Of a DNA stretch of 64,000 bases, positions 1 to 11,433 are shown piece by piece. Each line of letters begins with the position of its first letter. Position 1 is the first letter of the stretch. The DNA is taken from the NCBI RefSeq assembly GCF_001043025.1, contig NZ_JYLD01000004.1, positions 310,001-374,000 on the forward strand, given 5' to 3'. The notes beneath the pieces were generated by a model. That model searched no databases. It saw nothing but the letters and a program-made list of their open reading frames with translations, and was not told the DNA's origin. The position numbers were made by a program, and so were the translations under genes. This DNA comes from Pseudomonas helleri. Lineage in GTDB: Bacteria > Pseudomonadota > Gammaproteobacteria > Pseudomonadales > Pseudomonadaceae.

Positions 1-33
1 CGCCTAAAAACGAAAAACGCTAAAACACCTATC

Positions 34-97
34 TGTAGGAGCGAGCTTGCCTCGCGATCTTTTTTCCCTTTTAAAGATCGCGAGGCAAGCGCCTACA
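34..97. repeat. REP-type inverted pair, family A
   Basis: Two facing copies of the Pseudomonas REP core (GTAGGAGCGAGCTTGCCTCG and its complement) flank a short spacer and form a long hairpin. The right arm has lost a few bases near its outer end. It lies just past the stop codon of the reverse-strand helicase gene and could end or shield its transcript. Members of the same family recur near 8.6, 20.7, 25.5, 34.6 and 48.0-48.3 kb. Confidence 0.85.
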
Positions 98-110
98 TAA
101 CCCGCGTACA

Positions 111-3100
111 TTACCCCTTCAACGGGGCGAACAACGCGTCAATGTCACTCTGTTCAAGCTTCCAGCCGCTGCTCAAGCTGCCTTCTAAAACACCTGCAGC
201 CAAATGCGCTTTCTTCTGTTGCAACGCCTGGATTTTTTCTTCCACGGTGCCGCGGGCAATCATCTTGTAAACGAATACAGGCTTATCCTGACCAATTCGG
301 TGTGCACGATCAGTGGCCTGGTTTTCAGCCGCCGGATTCCACCATGGATCGTAATGAATCACTGTGTCAGCCGCTGTCAAATTAAGGCCCGTACCTCCAG
401 CTTTCAAGCTGATTAAAAAGAGTGGAACTTTGCCGTCCTGGAAGTTTTTAACCGGCGTGCGCCGATCCTTGGTATCACCGGTCAGCAGCGAATAGGCAAC
501 GTTGCGCTGTGCCAGCTCTTGCTCTATCAATGCCAGCATTGAAGTGAATTGTGAGAACAGCAAAATCTTTCGGCCTTCACCCAGCAACTCTTCAATGATC
601 TCCATCAAGCTGCCCAGCTTTCCAGTCAACGTCCGCTTGGTAGTCACGGCTGATGCGCTCTTGACCAAGCGCAAATCGCAGCACACCTGACGCAGTTTGA
701 GCAACGCTTCGAGGATGATGATCTGACTGCCGCCTATCCCGCTGCGCTTGATTTCATCACGCACCTTTTTGTCCATTGCAACGCGAACGGTTTCATAGAC
801 ATCACGCTGGGTATCGCTCAAGTCAACCCAATGCACGATTTCAGTTTTCGCGGGTAATTCAGCGGCAACCTGCTCTTTGGTTCGGCGTAACAAAAACGGT
901 TTGATACGCGCCGTCAGGCTGTGCATGCGCTCACTGTTGCCATGCTTTTCGATGGGCGTACGGTAATCACGATTGAACGCTTTGTTATCACCCAACCAAC
1001 CCGGCAACAAAAAGTGAAACAAGGACCACAGCTCACCCAAGTGGTTTTCCAAAGGCGTACCAGACAGACACACACGTTGTTTTGCCTGCAACTGCCGTGC
1101 GGCTTGGGCGGCCTTGCTCGTCGGATTTTTAATGTTCTGTGCCTCATCCAGAATCACAACACTCCAGACGAGAGGTTCAAGTGTTTCCAGGTCACGTGGC
1201 AATAAGGCGTAGGTGCTCAAGACCAAATCGTAGTTTGCCAACTGATCGAAGTCTTTTTGGCGATTGTTTCCATGCAAGGCCAGCACTTTGAGTTGCGGGG
1301 TAAAACGCGCCGCTTCGTCGAGCCAGTTAGGTATCAGACTGGTGGGCATGATCGCCAGAGCAGGCGAGTCAAGCTGACCGTTCTGCTTGAGTTGCAGTAA
1401 ATGAGTCAGGGCTTGCAATGTCTTGCCCAAGCCCATGTCGTCACCCAGAATGCCTCCTACCTCAAGCTCACGCAGCGCTTGCATCCAGTTGACGCCTTCT
1501 AGTTGGTAAGGACGTAGCGTGGCGTTTAATCCCTCTGGCGCAGGCACCGCGACATAGTCTGACTGCTTGAGGCGCTTGGCAAAGTCACGCTGACGCTCGC
1601 CCCCTTGCCATACCAGCGGTATATCGTCCAACGCACTGAGGCGTGCGGCATCCAGAGCACTCAGGCGCAATGAATTGCCACGATGCTCGTTTAAATACAA
1701 CTCGCTGAGGGTTGTCATCAGCGGCTTGATCCGGCCATAGGGCAAGACCACGTTCAAGGCTGGCTTTTGCAGCCCATATTGATAAGTCGAATAATGAAGA
1801 TTGACCAACATCGGCTCGTCATCCTTGCGCAGAGCCATGGATTGCGGGTCTAACAGTTCAGGGTTGCGTCTCAACACGTTAAGCAAAATCGGTAACAGGC
1901 TATAACGTTGGCCATTGACCTCAATGCCCAACTCCAGATCAAACCAGGCATGCTCTGGCCCTTCCTCGATATCGGCGTACCATTGCCCGACTTCGTGGAG
2001 TACAAAGTGAAAGCCTTGATTGATTACGATCTGCCAGCCCAAGCCACGCAAGCGCTCCAGATCAGATTGGACAAAATTGATCCAGCCCGCATCACTCACT
2101 TGTTCAAATAGCTCACCGGTCACGCCGGGCAATGGGGCACTTTGACCTATCACTCTTTTGAAGCCGACCTTGAGCAGTGCCTGACGAAGCGCTTTTTCAG
2201 CCGCTGGCTGGCGCTGGATACGCTGGGTTTCACTGCCCGACAACACACGTATTTCGCTGGACTTTTTATCTGCTACAGAGTGACCCGCGTAGCTGAAACC
2301 CAACACGGCACGGTGTTCAAAGGGACGGGGGGCGCGCCACGAGGTCTGCACAACGCTTCCCAAGGTCAAATGCGCTAGGGGAGTAATATCGTCGACAACC
2401 CGCTCAGTCAGTGTGACCGGTGCAGCTACCGTATCGACTATGGCACGCATGCGATGACTGAACTCCAGGGCATGCTGCGCCGGAATGTCCGGAGCCACAA
2501 GCAAGTGACAAGCCAGTTTGTCGCTCAAGTCATACTGCAGCGGCCCAACGTGCATCCGTTCGACGTCAATGTAGTGCAGCGGTTCAAGCGCCAGAACAAC
2601 ATCCAGCGGCTGGTCAGAGGCAAACCATTGACCGCGGTAATGACCGTTCGCTTGTTCAACCCAATTGAAGATTGCAGGGCGCGGCGGCGAAGCAACCAAT
2701 GGTTGCTGCGAGTCAACATCGAGAAACAGCCGTGACGTTTCAAGGAGTAACTCAAGCAGTTCACTGCCGATACGCCCTTTGAGCTCTACGCCTGACACAT
2801 AGCTCGCGTTGCTATGGCTGGCTAAAAACAGACGAATAAACTTAAGGTCCGACTCAAGCACGTAATTGGGCGAATTGTGCACGGTCTCGTGGGTAAACGT
2901 GCAGCGCTGCAAATCTCGAAGACTGCCGTCTTGCAGACGTCGGCCCGTGAAGAACTCTACCTGCCAACTCCCCTTTTGGCGGTTTGACACAAGCCGATAT
3001 AAAAGGCATGTGTCGTTGTCTTTTTTAGCAGGACCCGCGGCACGCTTGCTGTCTGAAAGGGCATCAAGCCAACGTTCCAGGCCAGTGCCCATGTTCTCAC

Positions 3101-3419
3101 CAAGCCTTTGCAGCCGTTCTTGAGACTGTGTGTTGTGCACATAATACAAAACAGCAGCGCAGTGCTTGCAATCAAAGGCGACCGGACAAGTACATGAACA
3201 GTTCAGAAACTGTTCACCTGCAAGATCAGACTCGATACCGATCAGTTGTTCGTAGGCATAACCTTCTCCACCCACGCACGTGCCATGTATGCAGACGTCA
3301 TCACTACTGAGCAACTCGACACGATCTTCTCGAAAGTACTTGCGTCCACGTTCAAGAGCGCCCTTGCTAAAGCCAATAGCCCAGTCGCCACTGTGCAACA
3401 GGTTTTCTATAGAGAGCAT
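111..3419 (-). CDS. SWIM zinc-finger SNF2-family helicase
   Basis: A 1102-residue Swi2/Snf2 (HepA/RapA-related) ATPase expected to translocate on double-stranded DNA and remodel protein-DNA complexes. The N-terminus has a SWIM zinc motif (C76-x-C78, C84-x-H86). The long middle region is unassigned. The C-terminal half holds the helicase core: Walker A GDDMGLGKT, Walker B DEAQ, SGTPLENHLGELWSL, then the second RecA lobe with LISLKAGGTGLNLT and DRAHRIGQ. All core motifs look intact. The ATG start has only a weak Shine-Dalgarno. It is transcribed away from the phosphorylase gene behind it and sits alone. Its exact cellular job is not known to me. Confidence 0.9.
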   Translation of the reverse strand: MLSIENLLHSGDWAIGFSKGALERGRKYFREDRVELLSSDDVCIHGTCVGGEGYAYEQLIGIESDLAGEQFLNCSCTCPVAFDCKHCAAVLYYVHNTQSQERLQRLGENMGTGLERWLDALSDSKRAAGPAKKDNDTCLLYRLVSNRQKGSWQVEFFTGRRLQDGSLRDLQRCTFTHETVHNSPNYVLESDLKFIRLFLASHSNASYVSGVELKGRIGSELLELLLETSRLFLDVDSQQPLVASPPRPAIFNWVEQANGHYRGQWFASDQPLDVVLALEPLHYIDVERMHVGPLQYDLSDKLACHLLVAPDIPAQHALEFSHRMRAIVDTVAAPVTLTERVVDDITPLAHLTLGSVVQTSWRAPRPFEHRAVLGFSYAGHSVADKKSSEIRVLSGSETQRIQRQPAAEKALRQALLKVGFKRVIGQSAPLPGVTGELFEQVSDAGWINFVQSDLERLRGLGWQIVINQGFHFVLHEVGQWYADIEEGPEHAWFDLELGIEVNGQRYSLLPILLNVLRRNPELLDPQSMALRKDDEPMLVNLHYSTYQYGLQKPALNVVLPYGRIKPLMTTLSELYLNEHRGNSLRLSALDAARLSALDDIPLVWQGGERQRDFAKRLKQSDYVAVPAPEGLNATLRPYQLEGVNWMQALRELEVGGILGDDMGLGKTLQALTHLLQLKQNGQLDSPALAIMPTSLIPNWLDEAARFTPQLKVLALHGNNRQKDFDQLANYDLVLSTYALLPRDLETLEPLVWSVVILDEAQNIKNPTSKAAQAARQLQAKQRVCLSGTPLENHLGELWSLFHFLLPGWLGDNKAFNRDYRTPIEKHGNSERMHSLTARIKPFLLRRTKEQVAAELPAKTEIVHWVDLSDTQRDVYETVRVAMDKKVRDEIKRSGIGGSQIIILEALLKLRQVCCDLRLVKSASAVTTKRTLTGKLGSLMEIIEELLGEGRKILLFSQFTSMLALIEQELAQRNVAYSLLTGDTKDRRTPVKNFQDGKVPLFLISLKAGGTGLNLTAADTVIHYDPWWNPAAENQATDRAHRIGQDKPVFVYKMIARGTVEEKIQALQQKKAHLAAGVLEGSLSSGWKLEQSDIDALFAPLKG

Positions 3420-3442
3420 TCACTGCACTGCCTGATTAACTA

Positions 3443-5222
<1,780 letters not shown>

Positions 5223-5392
5223 GGGAAATCCTTAAAGAGAGAAAGCGCTTATCAACCGGCTCTTCACGCTAGGCACAGCAAGGCGCGCCGCGTACCAGAG
5301 CGGCAGCGGCGAAGAGCGAGACGGGAATAAGTCTGGGTTGGGCATGGCGGCTAGCTTAGCGGAACAAAGCTGCCGCGCCCACCCGCACGCGG

Positions 5393-6100
5393 TCAAACCT
5401 TGGCGGCGACCGGTGGGGTTTTGGTCCGGGGGCGAAGCTGCGCGCTGGCCATGGCGGGGTCGGTTACACCACTGTCGGCACGCATGCCGGCCGCAAGGAA
5501 AGGCACCATCAGGCGCATCACCTGCTCGATCGAGGTGTTCACCCCAAAATCGGTTTCGGCGATGGCCCGCAAGGCCTTGATCCCGGACATGCTGAACGCC
5601 GCCGCACCGAGCATAAAGTGCACACGCCAGAACAGCTCAATTGGCGGGATCTGCGGGGCGGCTTCGTTAACCAGCAACATATAGCGGCGAAACACCTTGC
5701 CGTACATGTCTTCGAGATAACGCCGCAAGTGCCCTTGACTCTGACTGAAGGCCAACCCGAGCAGGCGCATGAATATAGACAGGTCATTACCACTGCGTGG
5801 CTGGATTACCAGCGCCTGCTCGACCAGCATCTCCAGCAGTTCTTCAAGGCTGGGGCGCTGCTCAGGCTTGGCCTGACGGCGTTCCAGCTCGCGGTCCAGG
5901 TTGGCACAGAACGGCCCCAGAAAACGCGAGAAAACAGCCTGGATCAAGGCCTTTTTGGAACCAAAATGGTAATTGACCGCCGCCAGGTTGACCGAGGCTT
6001 TGCTGGTAATCAGCCGCAATGAAGTTTCAGCAAAACCTTTTTCCGCGAACAGCTGCTCAGCAGCATCAAGGATACGTTCAACGGTTTCCGACTGGGCCAT
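5393..6100 (-). CDS. psrA: TetR-family fatty-acid sensing regulator PsrA
   Basis: TetR repressor of 235 residues with an N-terminal helix-turn-helix (residues about 5-55, ending in VNYHFGSKKALIQAVF) and a C-terminal ligand domain. Identity as PsrA rests on its place between nagZ and lexA-sulA, as in P. aeruginosa PA3006, and on a matching operator in its promoter. PsrA binds long-chain fatty acids, controls beta-oxidation genes and activates rpoS. Start: ATG 6100 with GGAG seven bases upstream. Upstream codons would run through the operator, so the longer reading is rejected. The fadBA operon 6 kb away is a known PsrA target in the genus. Confidence 0.9.
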   Translation of the reverse strand: MAQSETVERILDAAEQLFAEKGFAETSLRLITSKASVNLAAVNYHFGSKKALIQAVFSRFLGPFCANLDRELERRQAKPEQRPSLEELLEMLVEQALVIQPRSGNDLSIFMRLLGLAFSQSQGHLRRYLEDMYGKVFRRYMLLVNEAAPQIPPIELFWRVHFMLGAAAFSMSGIKALRAIAETDFGVNTSIEQVMRLMVPFLAAGMRADSGVTDPAMASAQLRPRTKTPPVAAKV

Positions 6101-6137
6101 GGCTACTCCGCCTGACAAAACATTAAAACATCTGTTT

Positions 6138-6151
6138 GAAACATACGTTTC
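6138..6151. promoter_or_regulatory. Probable PsrA operator (autoregulation)
   Basis: The sequence GAAACATACGTTTC is an inverted repeat, GAAAC and GTTTC with a 4-bp spacer. It matches the published PsrA pattern (G/C)AAAC-N2-4-GTTT(G/C). It begins 38 bp upstream of the psrA ATG, where a bound repressor would block transcription. Operator status is inferred from the match and position. Confidence 0.8.
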
Positions 6152-6299
6152 GACTTGTAAAAAGTCAAGGCGGCGTGTTCGGTTTGCGACCGGGCGGTCT
6201 CGCATTTAACCACAGCCGCCGCCAGCAAGGCTTTGCCTTCTAAAAGGCGAAGCCTGCAAAGCATTGATGACCGTCCAGCGGACGGCAGAAAATGGAGGA

Positions 6300-6327
6300 T
6301 TGCCAATAAGTCTTCACTGTATATAAT
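6300..6327 (+). promoter_or_regulatory. lexA promoter (-35/-10)
   Basis: TTGCCA at 6300-6305 and TATAAT at 6322-6327 are separated by 16 bp, a good sigma-70 pair. The -10 element lies within the first LexA box, so LexA binding would exclude RNA polymerase. Confidence 0.75.
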
Positions 6328-6351
6328 CCCAGTCACTGTATAAAAAGACAG
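6317..6351 (+). promoter_or_regulatory. Two LexA boxes upstream of lexA-sulA
   Basis: Box 1 (6317-6332) is CTGT-N8-CCAG, one mismatch from CTGT-N8-ACAG. Box 2 (6336-6351) is a perfect CTGT-ATAAAAAG-ACAG. Only 3 bp separate them, so two LexA dimers could bind side by side. They overlap the promoter and end 10 bp before the lexA ATG. Confidence 0.93.
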
Positions 6352-6361
6352 AGCGATCACC

Positions 6362-6970
6362 ATGTTAAAACTGACGCCACGCCAAGCTGAGATCCTGGCC
6401 TTCATCAAGCGATGCCTGGATGACAACGGATACCCGCCCACCCGTGCCGAGATCGCACAGGAACTGGGCTTCAAGTCTCCGAACGCCGCTGAAGAACACC
6501 TCAAGGCCCTTGCTCGCAAGGGTGCCATCGAAATGACCCCCGGCGCCTCACGCGGCATTCGTATCCCTGGCTTTGAAGCCAAGGCCGACGAATCCACCTT
6601 GCCCATCATTGGCCGGGTCGCTGCCGGTGCGCCGATCCTGGCGCAAGAGCACGTCGAAGAGTCCTGCAACATCAACCCGACGTTCTTCCATCCGCGCGCC
6701 GACTACCTGCTGCGGGTCCAGGGCATGAGCATGAAGGACGTCGGCATCTTTGATGGCGACCTTCTGGCTGTGCATACCTGCCGCGAAGCCCGCAACGGCC
6801 AGATTGTGGTAGCCCGTATCGACGACGAAGTGACCGTCAAGCGCTTCAAGCGCGAAGGTAACAAGGTCTGGCTAATCGCTGAAAACCCGGATTTCCAGCC
6901 CATTGAGGTCAATCTCAAAGAGCAGGAACTGGTTATCGAAGGCCTGAGCGTCGGCGTCATACGCCGCTAA
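6362..6970 (+). CDS. lexA: SOS repressor LexA
   Basis: LexA of 202 residues: winged helix N-terminus (about 1-65) and S24-type self-cleaving C-terminal domain. The scissile bond is A88-G89 in RVAAGAPI. The catalytic dyad is S123 (GMSM) and K160 (TVKRFK), in register with E. coli A84-G85, S119 and K156. It represses DNA-damage genes until RecA filaments trigger its cleavage. It is autoregulated by two boxes on its promoter and is followed after 11 bp by sulA, the usual Pseudomonas lexA-sulA operon. Confidence 0.98.
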   Translation: MLKLTPRQAEILAFIKRCLDDNGYPPTRAEIAQELGFKSPNAAEEHLKALARKGAIEMTPGASRGIRIPGFEAKADESTLPIIGRVAAGAPILAQEHVEESCNINPTFFHPRADYLLRVQGMSMKDVGIFDGDLLAVHTCREARNGQIVVARIDDEVTVKRFKREGNKVWLIAENPDFQPIEVNLKEQELVIEGLSVGVIRR

Positions 6971-6981
6971 TAGGAGACGTC

Positions 6982-7455
6982 ATGCAGTTCCCACACACAC
7001 CGCTGCCAGCACAACTCCCCTTGTTCGAAGTGTTCATGGCACAACCCATGGCCCCTGCGATCAAAGAAGTGCTCGATGCACCCTGGAGCGCCGAACCTGA
7101 AGTTTTCAGTGAGTTGTCGCTGCGCGGTGCTGCCGGAAACTGCCTGAACCTGCTGGCGCCCATGCTTCGCGAACTCAGCGAGCAACAAGACGACCGTTGG
7201 CTGACCCTGATTGCCCCGCCTGCCAGCCTGACACAAAGCTGGCTGCGCGAGGCCGGGCTGAACCGCGAGCGCATTCTGCTCCTGCAACCCAACGGTAACA
7301 AAAGTGCTTTGCAACTGACCTGCGAAGCACTGCGCCTGGGCCGTAGCCACACCGTGGTCAGCTGGATTAACCCGCTGACTGCCAGCGCTCGCCAACAACT
7401 GGTCAGCGCAGCACGTACCGGCCACGGGCAAAGCCTTAATATTCGTTTGGGCTAA
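6982..7455 (+). CDS. sulA: SOS cell-division inhibitor SulA
   Basis: SulA-type protein of 157 residues, a cytoplasmic inhibitor of FtsZ polymerisation made during the SOS response to delay division until DNA is repaired. Recognisable parts are the central LTLIAPP...SWLREAGLN stretch and the distal SHTVVSWINPL segment typical of the SulA/RecA-like fold. It lies 11 bp after lexA with TAGGAGA as ribosome site, so it shares the LexA-controlled promoter. Its own LexA box is not needed and none is seen in the gap. Confidence 0.9.
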   Translation: MQFPHTPLPAQLPLFEVFMAQPMAPAIKEVLDAPWSAEPEVFSELSLRGAAGNCLNLLAPMLRELSEQQDDRWLTLIAPPASLTQSWLREAGLNRERILLLQPNGNKSALQLTCEALRLGRSHTVVSWINPLTASARQQLVSAARTGHGQSLNIRLG

Positions 7456-7529
7456 GCGGTTGTCGCTAACTGCCTCAGTGCTTGTGCGCCCTGCACAAGC
7501 CTGCCAGTAATGCCTGCCAGCCTGAACAC

Positions 7530-7763
7530 TTAGTGCAGGATGCGCGGGCCTTCATCTTTTTCAAGCTCGCCTTCGGCCAATCGGCCTGCCATCTGAACAC
7601 CGACGCTGAGCATGGCTTTGGCCACCTCAACGTGCTGGCCTTGAAGAAAGGCCTTGGCATCTTCAGAAAAGTTAAGCGTCACCAAAGACCCCTCGTCTTC
7701 AGCCCGGCGCAACTCGATACGGCCGTCTGGTAATTCGACAATTTCTAGAAAGGACGTTGGCAT
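7530..7763 (-). CDS. Small conserved protein of unknown function
   Basis: A 77-residue acidic protein beginning MPTSFLEIVELPDGRIELRR. It has no signal peptide and no membrane segment. It occupies the place of P. aeruginosa PA3009, beside sulA and convergent with it. I start it at ATG 7763 with GGAG 11 bp upstream; the in-frame sequence before that has no good ribosome site. No function can be assigned from sequence. Confidence 0.75.
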   Translation of the reverse strand: MPTSFLEIVELPDGRIELRRAEDEGSLVTLNFSEDAKAFLQGQHVEVAKAMLSVGVQMAGRLAEGELEKDEGPRILH

Positions 7764-7881
7764 AAAGGTTTGTTCTCCACGAAAGCGCGGGATTATATCA
7801 GTCATCCATTGTAATTTTTCCAGGATATGAGCCTGTTTCATTACCGACTGATGAATGACTGTACAGTTTTATCCGCGACCT

Positions 7882-8403
7882 TCAACACTCATTTAGTCCG
7901 TCACGAAACCTGATGGCCAAACTTTTTAGGTTTTGGCGCCACTCCTCCAGCGTCTCACGGCTTAATTCTTCGGGTGCTTCATCCTCCAGATTTACCGCCT
8001 CAATCAGGGGCTGAAAAACGTCTGCCTTAACCTTCTTCGGCGCTTGCAAAGGCTGGTACAACGCTGCGTGAGTGGCAACCAATTGCGCCAGCCAGGTGTG
8101 CGGCGCTCTGGCCAGTTCGACCATTTCTGCCAGCTCAGGAATGGCTATGGCGTCCAAAACTTCTTGAGTCAGCAGCAACTCGACCCGCGGAGCATTTGCT
8201 TGAGGCAAGCGATAAAAGCCGGCTATTTCATGGCATAAGCCGAGTAAAGCGCCATACAAATGAAAAATGGCCGATTCGCGTTCAGCCTGAACCAGCGCCT
8301 GAGCATTCATGGCCCGCCCCTCCCCAGCCTTGTTCATGGCCTCAAGGGCCAAACCGGCGAAATATATTTTCTGATTGGTACGGGTATAGAGTTCGTGAGC
8401 CAT
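7882..8403 (-). CDS. DUF6586-like conserved protein
   Basis: A 173-residue soluble, mostly helical protein starting MAHELYTRTNQKIYFAGLAL, corresponding by position to P. aeruginosa PA3010. The ATG at 8403 has GGAG nine bases upstream; an upstream ATG would add 25 residues without a ribosome site. It is rich in Leu, Ala and Glu with an acidic stretch (NLEDEAPEELS) near the C-terminus. It lies in the same direction as the 77-residue gene downstream. Function unknown. Confidence 0.78.
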   Translation of the reverse strand: MAHELYTRTNQKIYFAGLALEAMNKAGEGRAMNAQALVQAERESAIFHLYGALLGLCHEIAGFYRLPQANAPRVELLLTQEVLDAIAIPELAEMVELARAPHTWLAQLVATHAALYQPLQAPKKVKADVFQPLIEAVNLEDEAPEELSRETLEEWRQNLKSLAIRFRDGLNEC

Positions 8404-8513
8404 GTTGAGGCGCTCCACAGCGAATGGGGTAAGGGCTGACAGCAGTCTCAGGTATAGGGGATAAGGGCGCAAGGCCATGATGAGAGGATTTTCACCCTAG
8501 GGTCAAAACATCC

Positions 8514-8605
8514 CTGTAGTCGCTGCCGAGGCACGAAGGCTGCGATGGGTAGCGAAGCTGCCCCACCAAAGATCAAAAGATCGCGAGGCAAGCTCGCTCC
8601 TACAG
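8514..8605. repeat. Chimeric REP pair (family B half facing family A half)
   Basis: The left half is the family B core (GTAGTCGCTGCCGAGGCACG). The right half is the family A core in inverse orientation, ending CTCGCTCCTACAG. The two halves do not pair with each other as whole arms. The same B-A arrangement occurs in inverted orientation at 48103-48189. Confidence 0.75.
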
Positions 8606-8635
8606 ATTGAACTGCCCCACCCAAAATCAAAAAAA

Positions 8636-8671
8636 CCGCGCAAGGCATGCAGCCCTTGCGCGGTTTTTTTT
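8636..8671 (-). terminator. Bidirectional terminator, topA 3' end
   Basis: A 10-bp GC-rich stem (CCGCGCAAGG, positions 8636-8645, pairing with 8654-8663) is flanked by A and T runs on both sides. It stands 20 bp beyond the topA stop codon and would stop topA transcription. Confidence 0.9.
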
Positions 8672-8691
8672 GTGGTGCGGTCAGTTCAGTT

Positions 8692-11319
8692 TCAAGCGTC
8701 TTTATCTTTGCGCTTGTCTTCTATTTTCCAGCTACCACCGTCGTAGAACGCACGCCAGCCAGTCGGCTTGCCGTCCACTTCGGTCTGTACGTATTGCTCT
8801 TTGGTCTTGCGGCTGTAACGAATTACGGCCGGGCGACCTTCCGGGTCTTTCTTCGGCGCTTCACACAAGAAGTGATACTTAGGATCAATCTCGTCCTTGT
8901 GCGGGATGATTTCAATCACCAACGGTGCGCGGGTCTCACGGTTTTTCGGGAACTGGCTCGCCGCCAGGAACAACCCCGAAGCACCATCACGCAGTATGTA
9001 GGTGTCGTCGACCTTCTCGCACTTAAGCTCCGGCATTTTCACCGGATCCATTTTCGGTGGTGCTGCTTCACCGCTTTTCAGCAGCTTGCGAGTGTTCTTG
9101 CACTCCGAATTGGTGCAACCAAAGAACTTGCCGAAACGCCCGGTCTTGAGCTGCATCTCACTGCCGCACTTGTCGCACTCCAGGCTCGGCCCTTCGTAGC
9201 CCTTGATGCGGTAGTTGCCTTCTTCGATCTCGTAACCCACGCAATCTGGGTTGTTACCACAGATGTGCAGCTTGTGTTTTTCATCCAGCAGGTAAGCATC
9301 CATCGCCGTGCTGCAGATTGGGCAGCGGTGTTTGCCCAACAGCACCAGCGACTCGGACTCGCCCTCGTCGTCCGCAGCGATTTCATCGCCCGGCACCAGG
9401 TTGACGGTGGCCTTGCAACGCTCTTTAGGCGGCAGGCTGTAACCCGAGCAACCCAGGAACACGCCAGTAGAAGCCGTACGAATTTGCATTGGACGACCGC
9501 ATTCCTTGCACGGAATATCGGTCATGACCGGTTCGTTGGCACGCATGCCGCCGTCCGGTGCTGCCGCTACTTCAAGCTTTTTCTTGAAGTCGCCGTAGAA
9601 CTCGTCCAGCACGTTTTTCCAGTCGCGCTCGCCTTGCGCCACGTCATCGAGGTTCTCTTCCATGCCGGCGGTGAAGCCGTAGTCCATGAGGTCAGAGAAG
9701 CTCTCAGACAGGCGCTCGGTAACGATGTCGCCCATTTTCTCGGAGTAGAAACGACGGTTGTGCAGCGCCACGTAACCGCGGTCCTGGATGGTTCCGATAA
9801 TCGCTGCGTAGGTCGACGGACGACCAATACCGCGTTTTTCCATCTCTTTCACCAGGCTCGCTTCCGAATAACGCGCAGGCGGCTTGGTGAAATGCTGGCT
9901 CGGGTCCAGCTGGATCAGTTTGAGCACGTCGCCCTGGGCCATGTCCGGCAGTACATCGTCATCGCCAGGCTTGGTGATTTGCGGCATTACGCGGGTGTAA
10001 CCGTCGAACTTGAGGATACGGCCCTTGGCACGCAGCTCGAAGTCGCCTGCGGCCACGCTGACGGTGGTCGACAGGTATTTGGCCGGCAGCATCTGGCACG
10101 CCACGAACTGGCGCCAGATGAGCTCGTAGAGGCGCTCAGCGTCGCGCTCCATGCCCGACAGCTTGCTCGGGTGCATATTCACGTCTGAAGGACGAATCGC
10201 TTCGTGAGCCTCTTGTGCGCCTTCCTTGCTGCTGTACACGTTAGGCGTCGGCGGCAGGTACGACTCGCCGAACTCGCTTTCGATGTAAGTGCGCGCCATC
10301 GCGACCGCATCGGCCGAGAGGTTGGTGGAGTCGGTACGCATGTACGTGATGTAGCCCGCTTCATACAAGCGCTGAGCCATCATCATGGTTTTCTTCACCC
10401 CGAAGCCCAGGCGGTTACTCGCGGCCTGTTGCAGGGTGGAGGTAATAAACGGTGCCGACGGCTTGCTGCTGGTCGGTTTGTCTTCGCGCTTGGCGATGGT
10501 GTAGCTGGAAGCCTTGAGCTTCTCCAGCGCGGCCATGGCCTGGGCTTCGTTCAGCGGCTTGAAGGCTTCGCCGTTTTCGCGGGCCACGTCAAAGCGCACT
10601 TTCGCACCCTTGGCAGTGCCCAGGTCTGCGTGAACTTCCCAGTATTCTTCGGGGTTGAACGCACGAATCTCGCGCTCACGCTCAACCACCAGCTTGACCG
10701 CTACCGACTGCACACGGCCAGCCGACAGGCCACGGGCAATTTTGGCCCACAGCAGTGGCGAGACCATGTAGCCCACCACGCGGTCGAGGAAACGACGCGC
10801 CTGCTGTGCATTCACACGGTTGATATCCAGCTCGCCCGGCTTGGAGAAGGCTTCTTGAATCGCCTTCTTGGTGATCTCGTTGAACACCACGCGCTTGTAG
10901 CGGCTGTCGTCACCCCCGATGGCTTCGCGCAGGTGCCAGGCAATGGCTTCCCCCTCGCGATCCAAGTCGGTTGCGAGATAGATGGTGTCAGCATCTTTGG
11001 CGAGCCGACGCAGCTCTTCGATGACCTTTTCCTTGCCGGGCAGGATCTCGTACTTGGCTTTCCAGCCATGCTCGGGATCGACCCCCATGCGCGAGATCAG
11101 CTGCTTTTGAGCTTTCTCTTTAGGCGACAGGGCCGGCGCTTCGCCCGCCGCTGCCTTGCCACGCTTGGCAGCAGGTTCTTTACTGGCGCTAGCCGAACCG
11201 CTGGTGGGCAGGTCTCGGATATGGCCGATACTCGACTTCACCACGTACTCGTTGCCCAAGTACTTGTTGATGGTCTTGGCCTTAGCCGGGGATTCCACAA
11301 TGACCAGCGATTTGCCCAT
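8692..11319 (-). CDS. topA: DNA topoisomerase I
   Basis: Type IA topoisomerase of 875 residues that relaxes negative supercoils by passing one strand through a transient break. The Toprim domain begins with [10 protein letters not shown]. The active-site tyrosine is Y326 in [10 protein letters not shown]-terminal tetracysteine zinc modules ([20 protein letters not shown]...CTNSEC) are followed by a basic tail. Length fits the proteobacterial enzyme. The start is preceded by AGGAA at 11 bp. It is monocistronic, closed by a strong terminator, and separated from the DUF1653 gene by about 115 bp. Confidence 0.97.
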   Translation of the reverse strand: MGKSLVIVESPAKAKTINKYLGNEYVVKSSIGHIRDLPTSGSASASKEPAAKRGKAAAGEAPALSPKEKAQKQLISRMGVDPEHGWKAKYEILPGKEKVIEELRRLAKDADTIYLATDLDREGEAIAWHLREAIGGDDSRYKRVVFNEITKKAIQEAFSKPGELDINRVNAQQARRFLDRVVGYMVSPLLWAKIARGLSAGRVQSVAVKLVVEREREIRAFNPEEYWEVHADLGTAKGAKVRFDVARENGEAFKPLNEAQAMAALEKLKASSYTIAKREDKPTSSKPSAPFITSTLQQAASNRLGFGVKKTMMMAQRLYEAGYITYMRTDSTNLSADAVAMARTYIESEFGESYLPPTPNVYSSKEGAQEAHEAIRPSDVNMHPSKLSGMERDAERLYELIWRQFVACQMLPAKYLSTTVSVAAGDFELRAKGRILKFDGYTRVMPQITKPGDDDVLPDMAQGDVLKLIQLDPSQHFTKPPARYSEASLVKEMEKRGIGRPSTYAAIIGTIQDRGYVALHNRRFYSEKMGDIVTERLSESFSDLMDYGFTAGMEENLDDVAQGERDWKNVLDEFYGDFKKKLEVAAAPDGGMRANEPVMTDIPCKECGRPMQIRTASTGVFLGCSGYSLPPKERCKATVNLVPGDEIAADDEGESESLVLLGKHRCPICSTAMDAYLLDEKHKLHICGNNPDCVGYEIEEGNYRIKGYEGPSLECDKCGSEMQLKTGRFGKFFGCTNSECKNTRKLLKSGEAAPPKMDPVKMPELKCEKVDDTYILRDGASGLFLAASQFPKNRETRAPLVIEIIPHKDEIDPKYHFLCEAPKKDPEGRPAVIRYSRKTKEQYVQTEVDGKPTGWRAFYDGGSWKIEDKRKDKDA

Positions 11320-11433
11320 GGATCAGAAAATTCCTGAATTCTAGAAGTGAAAGGCGGTGAGCGCCTGACGCGGCACCGCTATATATAGTGGCTACAAGGT
11401 GAGGTCAAGCACAGGGTTCTGCGCGACCAGGCC

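Noticed and set aside
6103..6675. Reverse open frame of 190 codons across the psrA-lexA control region
   Set aside because: It crosses the lexA promoter, the SOS boxes and the lexA coding start, and has no recognisable features.
8647..10188. Long forward open frame of about 513 codons opposite topA
   Set aside because: It mirrors topA on the other strand, has no ribosome site or family features, and is rich in His, Arg and Val as expected of an antisense shadow in GC-rich DNA.
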